A stretch of DNA of 34,095 nucleotides from an uncultured Bacteroidales bacterium. GTDB lineage: Bacteria; Bacteroidota; Bacteroidia; Bacteroidales; Muribaculaceae. Where the stretch lies: contig CACZNH010000024.1 in NCBI GenBank assembly GCA_902782465.1, forward strand, positions 1 to 34,095, read 5' to 3'. The notes under the pieces were generated by a model that was given only the letters and a program-made list of their open reading frames with translations, did no database searches and was not told the DNA's origin. The position numbers were made by a program, and so were the translations under genes. Each line of letters starts with the position of its first letter. The stretch's first letter is position 1. Shown here in pieces: positions 1-7,712 of this stretch.

Positions 1-49
1 CTTCAGCAAATCGAGCAAACTCGTTTGCCTTCAGTTTGCACAAGCTTTC

Positions 50-65
50 CCGTGCGAAAGCACGG
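50..65. other. Small GNRA-loop hairpin downstream of metK
   Basis: CCGTGC, GAAA, GCACGG forms a perfect 6-bp stem with a GNRA tetraloop, just beyond the metK stop codon on the minus strand. A second possible small stem (GCAAA, ctcg, TTTGC) lies at about 15-28. No clear T-run follows on the minus strand, so this is noted as structure and not called a terminator. Confidence 0.3.
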
Positions 66-113
66 TTATATTACCATGTAGCAATTATGACACAGCGTCA
101 TTCTGCGAGAGGA

Positions 114-1382
114 TTACGAGAGACCGAAGGCAGCTCGCAGAGCCTCGGTGCGGTTGAGTTTTTCCCAGGTGAAGAGTTCTACCTCGACCTCCTTGGTCTC
201 GTTGTAGAGCGACTCAAATCGTTTCACCTTCAGTTCATACTTGCGGCCCATGTGCCCATAGGCTGCCGTCTCGGTATAGATGGGATTCAGCAGCTTCAGG
301 TCACGGATGATGGCAGCAGGCCTCAGGTCGAACATTTCCTTCAGGATATCGGCAATCTCTGCGTCGCTCATGTTCACGTGGCTCGTGCCATAGGTGTGGA
401 TATTGAAGCTTACAGGCACGGCACGCCCGATGGCATAAGCCACCTGAACCAGCGCTTCATCGGCGATGCCGGCAGCTACCACGTTCTTCGCAATGTGGCG
501 GCAGGCATAGGCTGCACTGCGGTCCACCTTGCTGGGGTCCTTGCCACTGAAGGCGCCACCGCCGTGGGCTCCGCGTCCGCCATAGGTGTCCACGATGATT
601 TTGCGACCCGTCAGGCCCGTGTCACCGTGCGGTCCGCCGATGACGAACTTGCCCGTGGGATTGACAAACTCCTCGGTATTGTCGTCATACATCGCCTTGA
701 TGTCGTCGCCAAAGTGAGCCAGTGTCCTGGGAATCAGAATCTCGTGAACATCGCGGGCAATGCGATTCTGGTCCACGTCATCGTCATGCTGTGTGCTCAC
801 CACGATGGTATGGATGTGTAAGGGACGATGGGTATCACCGTCATACTCTACCGTCACCTGAGCCTTGGCATCAGGACGCAGATAGGGCATCAGTTTCAGA
901 TGATTGTGACGGATATCGGCAAGCTCACGCATCAAGGCATGCGCGAGGTCAAGTGTCAACGGCATGTAGTTGGGCGTCTCGTTGCAGGCATAGCCGAACA
1001 TCATGCCCTGGTCGCCGGCACCCTGGTCCTCACGGTTGTCCTCGGCGTTGTCCACGCCCTGCTTGATGTCGACGCTCTGCTCATGCACACTGTTCAGGAT
1101 GCCACACGAGTTGCCGTCAAACTGATATTCACTCTTGGTGTAGCCAATCTTGTTAATCATCTCGCGCGCCGTGCGCTGCAAGTCGATGTACACATTGGTA
1201 GTCACCTCGCCCGAGATAACGACCTGGCCCGTAGTCACCAGCGTCTCGCATGCCACATGAGCATGGGGGTCAAAGGCAAGGAACTTGTCAAGGATGGCGT
1301 CGCTGATCTGGTCAGCGACCTTGTCGGGGTGCCCTTCAGACACGCTCTCCGACGTGAAAAGAAAATTTTTCTTACTGTTCAT
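114..1382 (-). CDS. metK: S-adenosylmethionine synthetase (MetK)
   Basis: Makes S-adenosylmethionine from methionine and ATP in the cytoplasm. The N-terminus carries the family segment [20 protein letters not shown], where the His-Pro-Asp-Lys residues contact ATP. The glycine-rich [15 protein letters not shown] and the late [21 protein letters not shown] motif are also present. The protein is 422 residues from the ATG at 1382, a little longer than typical enterobacterial enzymes because of an acidic insertion after EDNRE. An in-frame TTG at 1397 would add five residues; I prefer the ATG because [14 protein letters not shown] matches where the family starts. The gene appears monocistronic, with a -7 element at 1534-1541. 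Assignment is very secure. Confidence 0.97.
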   Translation of the reverse strand: MNSKKNFLFTSESVSEGHPDKVADQISDAILDKFLAFDPHAHVACETLVTTGQVVISGEVTTNVYIDLQRTAREMINKIGYTKSEYQFDGNSCGILNSVHEQSVDIKQGVDNAEDNREDQGAGDQGMMFGYACNETPNYMPLTLDLAHALMRELADIRHNHLKLMPYLRPDAKAQVTVEYDGDTHRPLHIHTIVVSTQHDDDVDQNRIARDVHEILIPRTLAHFGDDIKAMYDDNTEEFVNPTGKFVIGGPHGDTGLTGRKIIVDTYGGRGAHGGGAFSGKDPSKVDRSAAYACRHIAKNVVAAGIADEALVQVAYAIGRAVPVSFNIHTYGTSHVNMSDAEIADILKEMFDLRPAAIIRDLKLLNPIYTETAAYGHMGRKYELKVKRFESLYNETKEVEVELFTWEKLNRTEALRAAFGLS

Positions 1383-1533
1383 TGTACCAAAAAACAATTC
1401 ATTTTTTGTGGAAAATGAACGCTAAAAAAGAAACCGGAAAAAACGTAGGTTATCGCATTTTAGCATTTTTTCAAGTGGTTGCAAGCAGCCCAAAACTTTC
1501 CACTGTTAGTATATGTGATTAAAAACGTGGCTG

Positions 1534-1541
1534 CAAAGGTA
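1534..1541 (-). promoter_or_regulatory. Likely metK promoter, -7 element TACCTTTG
   Basis: Read on the minus strand this is TACCTTTG, a full match to the Bacteroidota -7 consensus TAnnTTTG, about 150 bases before the metK ATG. No convincing TTTG or TTG stands at the expected 19-21 base spacing, so the -33 box is weak or absent. The long AT-rich leader that follows holds no other feature I recognise. Confidence 0.5.
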
Positions 1542-1630
1542 GTGATTATCTGGCATATTGTACCCCTGCAACAGCAGTTTTTTCTGAATATTTATTTTTC
1601 AGCTACTTTTTAATCCGTGCAGGAAGGTTG

Positions 1631-2731
1631 TCACAGTTTGATTTCCTGTCCAATCAATTCGCTCAGGGAGTCAAGCACTTGGCGTTTCAAGCCGACCTGC
1701 AGCGGCGATTGCATGAGGTCAAAATCCGGTCGGTTGTTGGCCTCAATCATCTCAACCTGCCCCTTATCGTTAACGACGACATCCCATCCGGTAATGATGT
1801 TTTTGGTTTGGCGAGCGGCATTCACACAGTACTCGACAACCTCGTCCCAGTGTGGAATCCGGGCGCCCTTAATCTGCAAGCCTGTGTCAGGATGCTTTTC
1901 TACCCGCAGGCCATTGGTCGAAATGGCTTCACTGTCGATGACACCGGTATTGATGTCGATGTGGGCAAACAGTCCTCCGGCATGGGCATTGTCAACAATC
2001 ATGTCGCCCACCCCAACACGGAAGAAAGCGCCAAACGCCATCGCCCGTCCTCGAAAAGCCATCGTCACAAAGCGGATGGTATTGAGAGACTCGGGGTGAA
2101 ATGCCTGCAGCTCATCGCAGCCTCTCACACACTCCTCAAGCAGCATCTTGCCGCGGACACACTTTTCATACAATGCCTTGAGCAGTTGCGGGTCATCAAG
2201 CCTGGTTATTTTTTGCACACCGATGCCTAGGCTGCCATCGGCAGGTTTCATGATACAGTCCACTGAACTGAGCAGTTCTGCGAATTGCTCATAAGAGCTC
2301 TCGGGCACATACAGCCACCGGCGGTGGATGAACCCCAGCTCGGTATAACGTCCCAAATATTGTTCCTTGAATCGGGGAAGACCCAAGGAATCGTTGGGGA
2401 ACTTCATGCGCAGCTTGTAGGCCAAGGCCCGCATTGCGGAACGCGACAGGAATTCATCCCGCTGCTGCTCCGTCAACTTGTAGAATTCATATTGGTACAG
2501 ATACTCTGATATATCTACCGAATGCTTCTGCATCGCCTGCTCACAGTCCTCACGCGAGGCGCCCTCGGGTAATGTCGGTCTTTTGTCAAAAAACCTGTCG
2601 GCTTCGCGACAGTTGCTAGCCATTTCCTTGCGCAGACGGAATGATGCGGCTAAATCAGGAAACACCCGAAACACCGTCATGGCTATCGGACGGAGGACCT
2701 GGTTACGCACAGTTCTTTTCAATTTATTCAT
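1631..2731 (-). CDS. Sugar-transfer-associated ATP-grasp protein
   Basis: A cytoplasmic ATP-grasp protein of 366 residues resembling the sugar-transfer-associated group (Pfam ATPgrasp_ST), often found near polysaccharide genes. ATP-grasp features: the lysine-glycine segment IMKPADGSLGIGVQKI, the MLLEECVRGC strand, and the metal-binding end GWDVVVNDKGQVEMIEANNRPDFD with the late Glu-x-Asn pair. The substrate is unknown. Reading can be extended upstream by 17 residues, but that runs over the promoter; the ATG at 2731, about 15 bases after the predicted transcription start and preceded by AGAAG, is the better start. No polysaccharide cluster is nearby, so context does not define its job. Confidence 0.8.
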   Translation of the reverse strand: MNKLKRTVRNQVLRPIAMTVFRVFPDLAASFRLRKEMASNCREADRFFDKRPTLPEGASREDCEQAMQKHSVDISEYLYQYEFYKLTEQQRDEFLSRSAMRALAYKLRMKFPNDSLGLPRFKEQYLGRYTELGFIHRRWLYVPESSYEQFAELLSSVDCIMKPADGSLGIGVQKITRLDDPQLLKALYEKCVRGKMLLEECVRGCDELQAFHPESLNTIRFVTMAFRGRAMAFGAFFRVGVGDMIVDNAHAGGLFAHIDINTGVIDSEAISTNGLRVEKHPDTGLQIKGARIPHWDEVVEYCVNAARQTKNIITGWDVVVNDKGQVEMIEANNRPDFDLMQSPLQVGLKRQVLDSLSELIGQEIKL

Positions 2732-2752
2732 CTCTTCTAAGCTCTTAGTCGG

Positions 2753-2783
2753 CAAAGGTAGTGCAAGCCGAGCGGAAAACAAA
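2753..2783 (-). promoter_or_regulatory. Proximal promoter of the ATP-grasp gene
   Basis: Minus strand: TTTG (2780-2783), 19 bases, TACCTTTG (2753-2760). This fits the Bacteroidota sigma factor consensus exactly. The predicted start near 2746 leaves a leader of about 15 bases before the ATG at 2731. Confidence 0.75.
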
Positions 2784-2827
2784 ATTTATTTCGATTTTCC
2801 CAAGGCACCGCCTACCTTCGCTGCAGG

Positions 2828-2858
2828 CAAAGGTAGTGCAAGTCGAGCGGAAAACAAA
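2828..2858 (-). promoter_or_regulatory. Distal, duplicated promoter of the ATP-grasp gene
   Basis: A second TTTG, 19 bases, TACCTTTG set (TTTG at 2855-2858, -7 at 2828-2835), 75 bases upstream of the proximal one. The bases around both boxes are nearly the same, so this is a copy and not an independent promoter. Confidence 0.65.
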
Positions 2859-2887
2859 ATTTATTTTGATTTTTCCATGGTGCTGCC

Positions 2888-2918
2888 CTCCTGTACCTAT
2901 AGGCACAGGAGTTTTTTT
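2888..2918 (+). terminator. Rho-independent terminator, plus strand, with no gene before it
   Basis: CTCCTGT (2888-2894) pairs with ACAGGAG (2905-2911), with an inner CC/GG pair and a TATA loop, followed directly by seven T. It points to the plus strand, but the only upstream gene is on the minus strand. It may block antisense transcription or end a small RNA. Confidence 0.6.
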
Positions 2919-2992
2919 AAGAAATGATTCAAGCATATCACCAGGAAACTCACTTTAAACCCAAAACTGGCAGCTTAAACAAAAAAAATTAC

Positions 2993-3000
2993 TACCTTTG
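2993..3000 (+). promoter_or_regulatory. Likely promoter of the lolD-like operon, -7 element
   Basis: TACCTTTG ends 25 bases before the ATG at 3026 and matches the -7 consensus. No clear TTTG is seen at 19-21 bases upstream. Confidence 0.55.
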
Positions 3001-3025
3001 CCCTTCAATTGCAATCTGCACATGA

Positions 3026-3706
3026 ATGATTGAGGCAAGGAACATAGTGAAACGGTATGGCGACCTGGAGGTGTTGCGAGGGGTGGACCTCGACATCACC
3101 CAGGGCGAGATTGTGTCCATCGTAGGGCCCAGCGGAGCAGGCAAGACGACGCTGCTGCAGATTATCGGCACGCTCGACACGCCGCAGCAGGGCGAAGTGC
3201 GCTACGAGGGCCTGGACGTGCTGCGCCTCAAGGACCGCGAGTTGGCACACTTCCGCAACCGCAACATCGGCTTCGTGTTCCAGTTCCACCAGCTGCTGCC
3301 TGAGTTCACCATGCTCGAGAACGTCGCCATCCCGGCATTGCTTGGAGGAGACAACCGTCACGATGCCATGGAGCGTGCACGACAACTGCTGGAACGCATG
3401 CACCTGGCCGACCGTCTGGACCACAAGCCGTCACAGCTCAGCGGCGGCGAGTGCCAGCGCGTGGCGGTGGCTCGTGCCCTGATTAACAGCCCCAAGGTCA
3501 TACTTGCCGACGAGCCGTCGGGCAGCCTCGACAGTCAGAACAAGCAGGAACTGCACCGCCTTTTCTTTGAGTTGCGTGACGACCTGGGGCAGACCTTCAT
3601 CATCGTGACCCATGACGAGGGCCTTGCTGCACAAGCCGACCGAACGCTGCACATGCGCGACGGCATGATTGTTGACCAGACCATTCGCACCAATACAGTA
3701 CAATGA
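3026..3706 (+). CDS. ABC transporter ATP-binding protein, LolD-like
   Basis: A 226-residue ABC ATPase of the LolD/MacB class, which powers lipoprotein release or peptide export with a membrane partner. Walker A is GPSGAGKTT (about residues 34-42). The Q-loop region is [21 protein letters not shown], whose FQ.H.LLPEF.....NV pattern is typical of LolD. The signature is [15 protein letters not shown], Walker B is [12 protein letters not shown], and the switch histidine is in VTHDE. An upstream ATG at 3022 hits a stop after three codons, so 3026 is the start. The gene overlaps the next one by ATGA, suggesting translational coupling. No LolC/E permease lies in the window, so the partner must be encoded elsewhere. 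Confidence 0.88.
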   Translation: MIEARNIVKRYGDLEVLRGVDLDITQGEIVSIVGPSGAGKTTLLQIIGTLDTPQQGEVRYEGLDVLRLKDRELAHFRNRNIGFVFQFHQLLPEFTMLENVAIPALLGGDNRHDAMERARQLLERMHLADRLDHKPSQLSGGECQRVAVARALINSPKVILADEPSGSLDSQNKQELHRLFFELRDDLGQTFIIVTHDEGLAAQADRTLHMRDGMIVDQTIRTNTVQ

Positions 3707-4377
3707 CGATGAAAACCCTGCGACACCTGCCCATATTGCTGATGCTGGCGCTGATGACGTTGGCTTCCTGTGACAAGCAGGATGACATCGACCGTGCCTA
3801 CACCGACTACCGATATGACATCGTGACCTATATGGGACAGAACGACATCGGTGCGGTGTTTGAATACCTGGGCCACGGCGACTCGGCAGCTGTCACACTG
3901 CAGTCGGGCATAGACATCAGCAAGGATGCCAAGGCCCATCAGCGCGTGATGCTGCGATACGATTTTGCCGACAAGGCGACAGGCAACCGCCGCGACATTA
4001 ACGTGTACGGCTGCAACGCCATCTTCAGCGACTCGATACGCATGACGATGGACGGTCCCGACAGCCTCCCCCGACACGAGGTGAAACTGCGTAGCCTGTG
4101 GCGCACCGGTGAATTCATCAACCTGCATTGCCAGGTGGAATACACGGGCAAGAGCCGCACATTGATGCTTGTTGCCGACGGCAACACCCTGAGCGACGAC
4201 ACCGTGCACTGCTACCTCGCACACGGGCTGCGAGGCGTGAGCGGCACCTTCTGGCGCGACTGTTATGCCTCGTTCAACGTGGGAGCACTGTGGAAACGTC
4301 CGTCGTTCCGTTGCCTCAGGCTACACATCAACGACGTGACATTCCCCGACACTGAATATTACGATTTTATTAAATAG
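3703..4377 (+). CDS. Putative lipoprotein, NigD-like
   Basis: A 224-residue protein with a lipoprotein signal: hydrophobic [16 protein letters not shown] with the lipobox cysteine at residue 23, followed by acidic residues as often seen in surface-exposed Bacteroidota lipoproteins. The mature part is rich in beta strands. Its order ([11 protein letters not shown], then [11 protein letters not shown], then [20 protein letters not shown]) resembles NigD-like proteins; this is a pattern judgement of moderate strength. An internal ATG at 3709 is an alternative start, but the ATGA overlap with the ABC gene favours 3703. Coupling to a LolD-like ATPase hints at a link to lipoprotein traffic, but no function is established. 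Confidence 0.72.
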   Translation: MTMKTLRHLPILLMLALMTLASCDKQDDIDRAYTDYRYDIVTYMGQNDIGAVFEYLGHGDSAAVTLQSGIDISKDAKAHQRVMLRYDFADKATGNRRDINVYGCNAIFSDSIRMTMDGPDSLPRHEVKLRSLWRTGEFINLHCQVEYTGKSRTLMLVADGNTLSDDTVHCYLAHGLRGVSGTFWRDCYASFNVGALWKRPSFRCLRLHINDVTFPDTEYYDFIK

Positions 4378-4380
4378 TTT

Positions 4381-4451
4381 TCAGTCATCAGTCGTCAGTT
4401 GTCAGCGGCATCCGCACTCAACTGAAAAACTGAAAACTGAAAACTGAAAAC
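4381..4451. repeat. Composite intergenic element: opposed heptad arrays around a GGCATCCGC core
   Basis: Left side: TCAGTCA, TCAGTCG and TCAGTTG in 7-base steps. Centre: a hairpin at 4396-4424 in which CAGTTG pairs with CAACTG and GCGG with CCGC around a CAT loop. Right side: four ACTGAAAA/CTGAAAA units ending at 4451, 18 bases before the DUF3467 ATG. The two sides are complementary in kind, so a longer foldback is possible. The central 29 bases recur with one mismatch at 21455-21483. Confidence 0.75.
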
Positions 4452-4469
4452 TTTTAAATTAAAGACATT

Positions 4470-4790
4470 ATGGCAAACGAAAATCAGAACAAAAACCAGA
4501 TTAAAATTGAAATTCCCAAGGAAGAGTTGCAAGGCCGCTACGCCAACATGGCAATGATTGCGCATGGCCCCAATGATTTCTTCATTGATATGATTCTGCG
4601 CGGACCCAATATGCCCCAGGCACGTGTACAGAGCCGCATTATCATGGCTCCCCAGCATGCCAAGGAGCTGATGTTTGCCCTCCAGGAGAACATCCAGCGC
4701 TACGAGAGCAACTTCGGTGAAATCAAGCTGAACCGCCCCGCCGGCAACAGCAACATCATGGATTTCCCCCTGCCCAAGGGACAGGCCTAA
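4470..4790 (+). CDS. DUF3467 domain-containing protein
   Basis: A 106-residue cytoplasmic protein of the DUF3467 family, which is common in Bacteroidota and has no established function. The N-terminus is polar (NENQNKNQIKIEIP) and is followed by the family-like core GRYANMAMIAHGPNDFFIDM and APQHAKELMFALQENIQRYE. The length fits the family. It stands alone between two ACTGAAA heptad arrays, one before its start and one before the next gene, so its leader and trailer share the same repeat. The ATG at 4470 follows an A/T-rich segment with no Shine-Dalgarno motif, as is usual for the phylum. Confidence 0.85.
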   Translation: MANENQNKNQIKIEIPKEELQGRYANMAMIAHGPNDFFIDMILRGPNMPQARVQSRIIMAPQHAKELMFALQENIQRYESNFGEIKLNRPAGNSNIMDFPLPKGQA

Positions 4791-4841
4791 TCCTGATAGG
4801 AGTCAGGAGTTAAGTTTTAGGCGTAAGTAATCGTACTTAAA

Positions 4842-4863
4842 ACTGAAAACTGAAAACTGAAAA
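4842..4863 (+). repeat. ACTGAAA heptad array touching the cysS start codon
   Basis: Three units of ACTGAAA/CTGAAAA in sense orientation end two bases before the cysS ATG at 4866. The array therefore forms the translation initiation region itself. Confidence 0.75.
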
Positions 4864-4865
4864 TA

Positions 4866-6341
4866 ATGGAACATCCATTGTTCATCTACAATACCCTCAC
4901 GAGGCGGAAGGAGCACTTCAAGCCGTTGAATGAGCCCATGGTGGGCATGTATGTGTGCGGCCCCACGGTCTATGGTGACCCCCATCTGGGCCACACCCGC
5001 CCGGCCATCACATTCGACGTGCTGTTCCGCTATCTGCAACAGCTGGGCTACAAGGTGCGCTATGTGCGCAACATCACCGACGTGGGCCATCTGGAGCATG
5101 ACGCTGACGAGGGCGAGGACAAGATTGCCAAGAAGGCACGCCTCGAGCAGCTTGAGCCCATGGAAGTGGCACAGTACTACACCAACCGCTACCACGCCGC
5201 CATGCAGGCCCTGAACGTGCTGCCTCCCAGCATCGAGCCCCACGCCACGGGACACATCATCGAGCAGGAAGAACTCGTCAAGCAGATAATGGCCAATGGC
5301 TATGCCTACGAGAGCAACGGCAGCGTCTATTTTGACATCGAGGCCTATAACCGCGACCACCGCTACGGTGTGTTGTCAGGACGTGACCTCGATGACATCC
5401 TCAACGCCAGCCGCGAACTCGAAGGCGTGGGCGAGAAGCACAACCAGGCCGATTTTGCCCTGTGGAAGAAGGCACAGCCCGAACACATCATGCGCTGGCC
5501 GTCGCCCTGGAGCGACGGTTTCCCCGGCTGGCACTGCGAGTGCACAGCCATGGGACGCAAATACCTGGGCAAGCATTTCGACATCCACGGTGGCGGCATG
5601 GACCTGGTGTTCCCGCACCACGAGTGCGAGATTGCACAGGCCGTTGCCAGCCAGGGCGACGAGATGGTGCATTACTGGATGCACAACAACATGATTACCA
5701 TCAACGGGCAGAAGATGGGCAAGTCGCTGGGTAACTTCATCACCCTGGAGCAGTTCTTCACGGGCGACCACCCCGCACTGACTCAGGCCTATTCGCCCAT
5801 GACCATCCGCTTCTTCATCCTTCAGGCACACTACCGCGGCACCGTGGACTTCAGCAACGAAGCCCTGCAGGCTGCCGAGAAAGCCCTGGAGCGCATGCTC
5901 GACGGATGGCACCGCCTGAATGCCCTGAGCGCTGCACCGCAGTCGTCACTCACGCTGGACAACTACCGCCAGCGTTGTGCCGACGCGATGAACGACGACC
6001 TGAATACGCCGACCGTCATCGCCACCCTGTTTGACGCCTGCAAGGTCATCAACCAGGCCAATGACGGAAACGCCACCCTGAGCCAGGCCGACATTGACGA
6101 GCTCAAGAGCGTCTTCCAGACCTATCTGTTTGACGTGCTGGGCATCCGCGACAATGCCGCCGGTGGCGACAGCGTGAACCTGGAGCCTTACCGCCAGGCC
6201 GTTGACCTGCTGCTCGAAATGCGCCGCAATGCCAAGGCCGCCAAGGACTGGGCAACCAGCGATCTCATCCGTGATAAGCTCGCCGAGTTTGGTTTCGAAG
6301 TCAAGGACACCAAGGACGGCTTTGAGTGGAAAGTGAAATAA
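4866..6341 (+). CDS. cysS: Cysteinyl-tRNA synthetase
   Basis: Charges tRNA-Cys with cysteine; a class I synthetase of 491 residues, close to the usual 460-500. The HIGH motif is HLGH (residues 40-43) within [16 protein letters not shown]. The zinc site is expected from Cys31, Cys224 (WHCEC), His251 and Glu255 (PHHECE). The KMSKS motif is KMGKS (283-287). The C-terminal helical part ends [31 protein letters not shown], the family's usual tail. The ATG at 4866 directly follows the heptad array. Assignment is very secure. Confidence 0.97.
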   Translation: MEHPLFIYNTLTRRKEHFKPLNEPMVGMYVCGPTVYGDPHLGHTRPAITFDVLFRYLQQLGYKVRYVRNITDVGHLEHDADEGEDKIAKKARLEQLEPMEVAQYYTNRYHAAMQALNVLPPSIEPHATGHIIEQEELVKQIMANGYAYESNGSVYFDIEAYNRDHRYGVLSGRDLDDILNASRELEGVGEKHNQADFALWKKAQPEHIMRWPSPWSDGFPGWHCECTAMGRKYLGKHFDIHGGGMDLVFPHHECEIAQAVASQGDEMVHYWMHNNMITINGQKMGKSLGNFITLEQFFTGDHPALTQAYSPMTIRFFILQAHYRGTVDFSNEALQAAEKALERMLDGWHRLNALSAAPQSSLTLDNYRQRCADAMNDDLNTPTVIATLFDACKVINQANDGNATLSQADIDELKSVFQTYLFDVLGIRDNAAGGDSVNLEPYRQAVDLLLEMRRNAKAAKDWATSDLIRDKLAEFGFEVKDTKDGFEWKVK

Positions 6342-6347
6342 ATCATC

Positions 6348-6400
6348 AATAGTTGCTATAGCGTCTATATTTACTATAGATTCTATAGCAACTATTTTTC
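6348..6400 (+). terminator. 14-bp stem-loop between cysS and the glycosyltransferase gene
   Basis: AATAGTTGCTATAG (6348-6361) pairs perfectly with CTATAGCAACTATT (6383-6396), and the loop holds a further TCTATA/TATAGA pair. A short T-run overlaps the 3' arm. It could end cysS transcription, but it stops only six bases before the next ATG, so it may instead control that gene's translation or readthrough. Confidence 0.6.
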
Positions 6401-6402
6401 AA

Positions 6403-7383
6403 ATGGAACAGGAGCCGCTCATATCGGTCATCGTACCCGCCTATAATGCGGAGGCTTTTCTGGACCAGTGCATCAAGAGCATTGTAGCCCAGAGCTACCG
6501 TCATCTCGAAATTATCATTGTGGATGATGGCAGCACCGATGGCACTGGCACACTGTGTGACCGATGGGCGCAGCGCGACGGGCGCATCCGCGTTATCCAT
6601 CAGACCAACGGAGGACATTCGGCGGCCCGCAACGCTGCCCTCGATGCCATGAACGGCCAACTGCTCACGATGGTGGACAGTGATGATGTCCTTCATCCCG
6701 AGTTCATCACGACACTGCTCGATGTCATGCGGCAGACTGGTGCCGAAATCGCTGTGGGCGGGTACATCCCCTTCTATGGCGACGCACCTGCCTTTCCCCC
6801 GGCATCGACAACAGGCAGCATCAAGTGTTTCAGCCAGCAAGAGGCCATCCTTGCCGTCCTGTATCAGCAGGGCCTGACCCATTCGCCCTGGGGACGACTG
6901 TTCAAGGCATCACTGTTTGACGGAATACGTTTCCCGCTTGGCATCATCTACGAGGACCTTGCCATCATTTACCCCCTGCTGCGCCATTGCACGACCGTTG
7001 CCAGCATTGCCCAGCCATTATATGGCTACCGCCAGCATCAGAGCAACAGCATGAGGGTGTTCTCGCCACGGCGCACTGCGGTGCTCGACGTGTGTGAGCA
7101 ACTGGAACAGCAAATGCAGAATGAGGACCCGCAATACCTCAAAGCGGCACGCAGTCGCCTGCTGAGCGCCTATTTCAACATCCTGCTGCTCAGCCAACAA
7201 GACCATTCACAAGACTACAGCCAGCTGCAAAACCGCTGCTGGGCAGGTATCAAGCGGCTGCGTTGCCAATGCCTGCTGGATTCCCAGGTGCGTCGTAAAA
7301 ATAAAATCGGAATTCTCGCCTCTCTGCTGGGAAGAGGCTTCTTGTGCTCGGTAGCCGGACGCAACTATCAGCCCAAGCCTTAA
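6403..7383 (+). CDS. Glycosyltransferase family 2
   Basis: A 326-residue GT-A fold enzyme that transfers a sugar from a nucleotide-sugar, probably to a surface glycan; donor and acceptor cannot be read from sequence. The N-terminus has the family's ISVIVPAYNAEAFLDQCIKS, then EIIIVDDGSTDGTG. The metal-binding DxD-type motif is MVDSDDVLHPEF (about residue 90), followed by YEDLAIIYPLL. The last 70 residues are Gln- and Arg-rich and end in a short hydrophobic helix (IGILASLLGRGFL). It is separated from cysS by a strong hairpin and is not part of a visible polysaccharide cluster. Confidence 0.9.
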   Translation: MEQEPLISVIVPAYNAEAFLDQCIKSIVAQSYRHLEIIIVDDGSTDGTGTLCDRWAQRDGRIRVIHQTNGGHSAARNAALDAMNGQLLTMVDSDDVLHPEFITTLLDVMRQTGAEIAVGGYIPFYGDAPAFPPASTTGSIKCFSQQEAILAVLYQQGLTHSPWGRLFKASLFDGIRFPLGIIYEDLAIIYPLLRHCTTVASIAQPLYGYRQHQSNSMRVFSPRRTAVLDVCEQLEQQMQNEDPQYLKAARSRLLSAYFNILLLSQQDHSQDYSQLQNRCWAGIKRLRCQCLLDSQVRRKNKIGILASLLGRGFLCSVAGRNYQPKP

Positions 7384-7486
7384 GCTATCGGCAGTCTTTC
7401 GGCCAATCATCAATCCTTCATATTTTTGCTCAACAGGCTCGGAATTACACCATTTACCGAAAAAAAAAGCCTATTGATAGAATTAA

Positions 7487-7519
7487 TTTGCGAAGTACAC
7501 ATTCTATCACCTATCTTTG
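7487..7519 (+). promoter_or_regulatory. Orphan Bacteroidota promoter in the 7384-7712 gap
   Basis: TTTG (7487-7490), 21 bases, TATCTTTG (7512-7519). Both boxes match the consensus, and no protein gene follows on the plus strand before the terminator at about 7620-7662. It is the key evidence for the small RNA candidate. Confidence 0.6.
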
Positions 7520-7525
7520 TTGATC

Positions 7526-7662
7526 ATAAACATAACATTGTTTTAGGCTTGTTTATTACTTATCTATTTACCATGAGCATCTGGGTTTAGTAAAAAATTT
7601 AGGCTTCAGAACACTAAAAAAAGGAAAAGGCAGGGTGTGAACCTCGCCTTTCCTGTTTTTAT
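7526..7662 (+). ncRNA. Candidate small RNA
   Basis: A gene-free stretch of about 135 bases between a consensus promoter and a strong terminator. The only reading frame is five codons (ATG at 7573, MSIWV), too short to call a gene, though it could be a leader peptide. The body is U- and A-rich (AGGCTTGTTTATTACTTATC) and could expose single-stranded segments before the terminal hairpin. I do not recognise a known family. The rest of the 329-base gap between the convergent glycosyltransferase and sufS genes holds nothing else I can name. Confidence 0.4.
7615..7662. terminator. Bidirectional terminator between convergent genes
   Basis: AGGAAAAGGC pairs with GCCTTTCCT (one bulged A), with partial inner pairing GGT/ACC around GTGA. 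An A-run precedes it and GTTTTTATT follows, so it can work on both strands: for the plus-strand transcript and for sufS on the minus strand. Confidence 0.75.
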
Positions 7663-7712
7663 TCTGAAAAATGGATTGCTGAAAATTGTCAGGAGTACAT
7701 GTCAGTAACAAA

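Larger units (their letters stand above)
2751..2887. repeat. Tandem duplication of a promoter-bearing repeat, two units of about 62 bp
   Basis: Unit one starts at 2751 and unit two at 2826 (period 75). Each begins GGCAAAGGTAGTGCAAG and continues through GCGGAAAACAAAATTTATT, with only a few scattered mismatches. The same core (CAAAGGTA, TGCAAG, TCGAGC, then an ACAAAA block) recurs before sufB at 12738-12768, so it is a dispersed element that carries a promoter. Confidence 0.75.

Noticed and set aside
2761-2958. Short open frames within the duplicated promoter region
   Set aside because: They read through repeat and promoter sequence and differ only by the duplication; no start signal or protein feature.
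6141-6601. Copies of GCATCCGC inside cysS and the glycosyltransferase gene
   Set aside because: They encode ordinary codons (Gly-Ile-Arg and Arg-Ile-Arg) and lack heptad arrays; they show that the core alone is not a specific marker.
7573-7590. Five-codon leader peptide MSIWV in the small RNA candidate
   Set aside because: Such a short frame is expected by chance, and no regulated gene follows on the plus strand.
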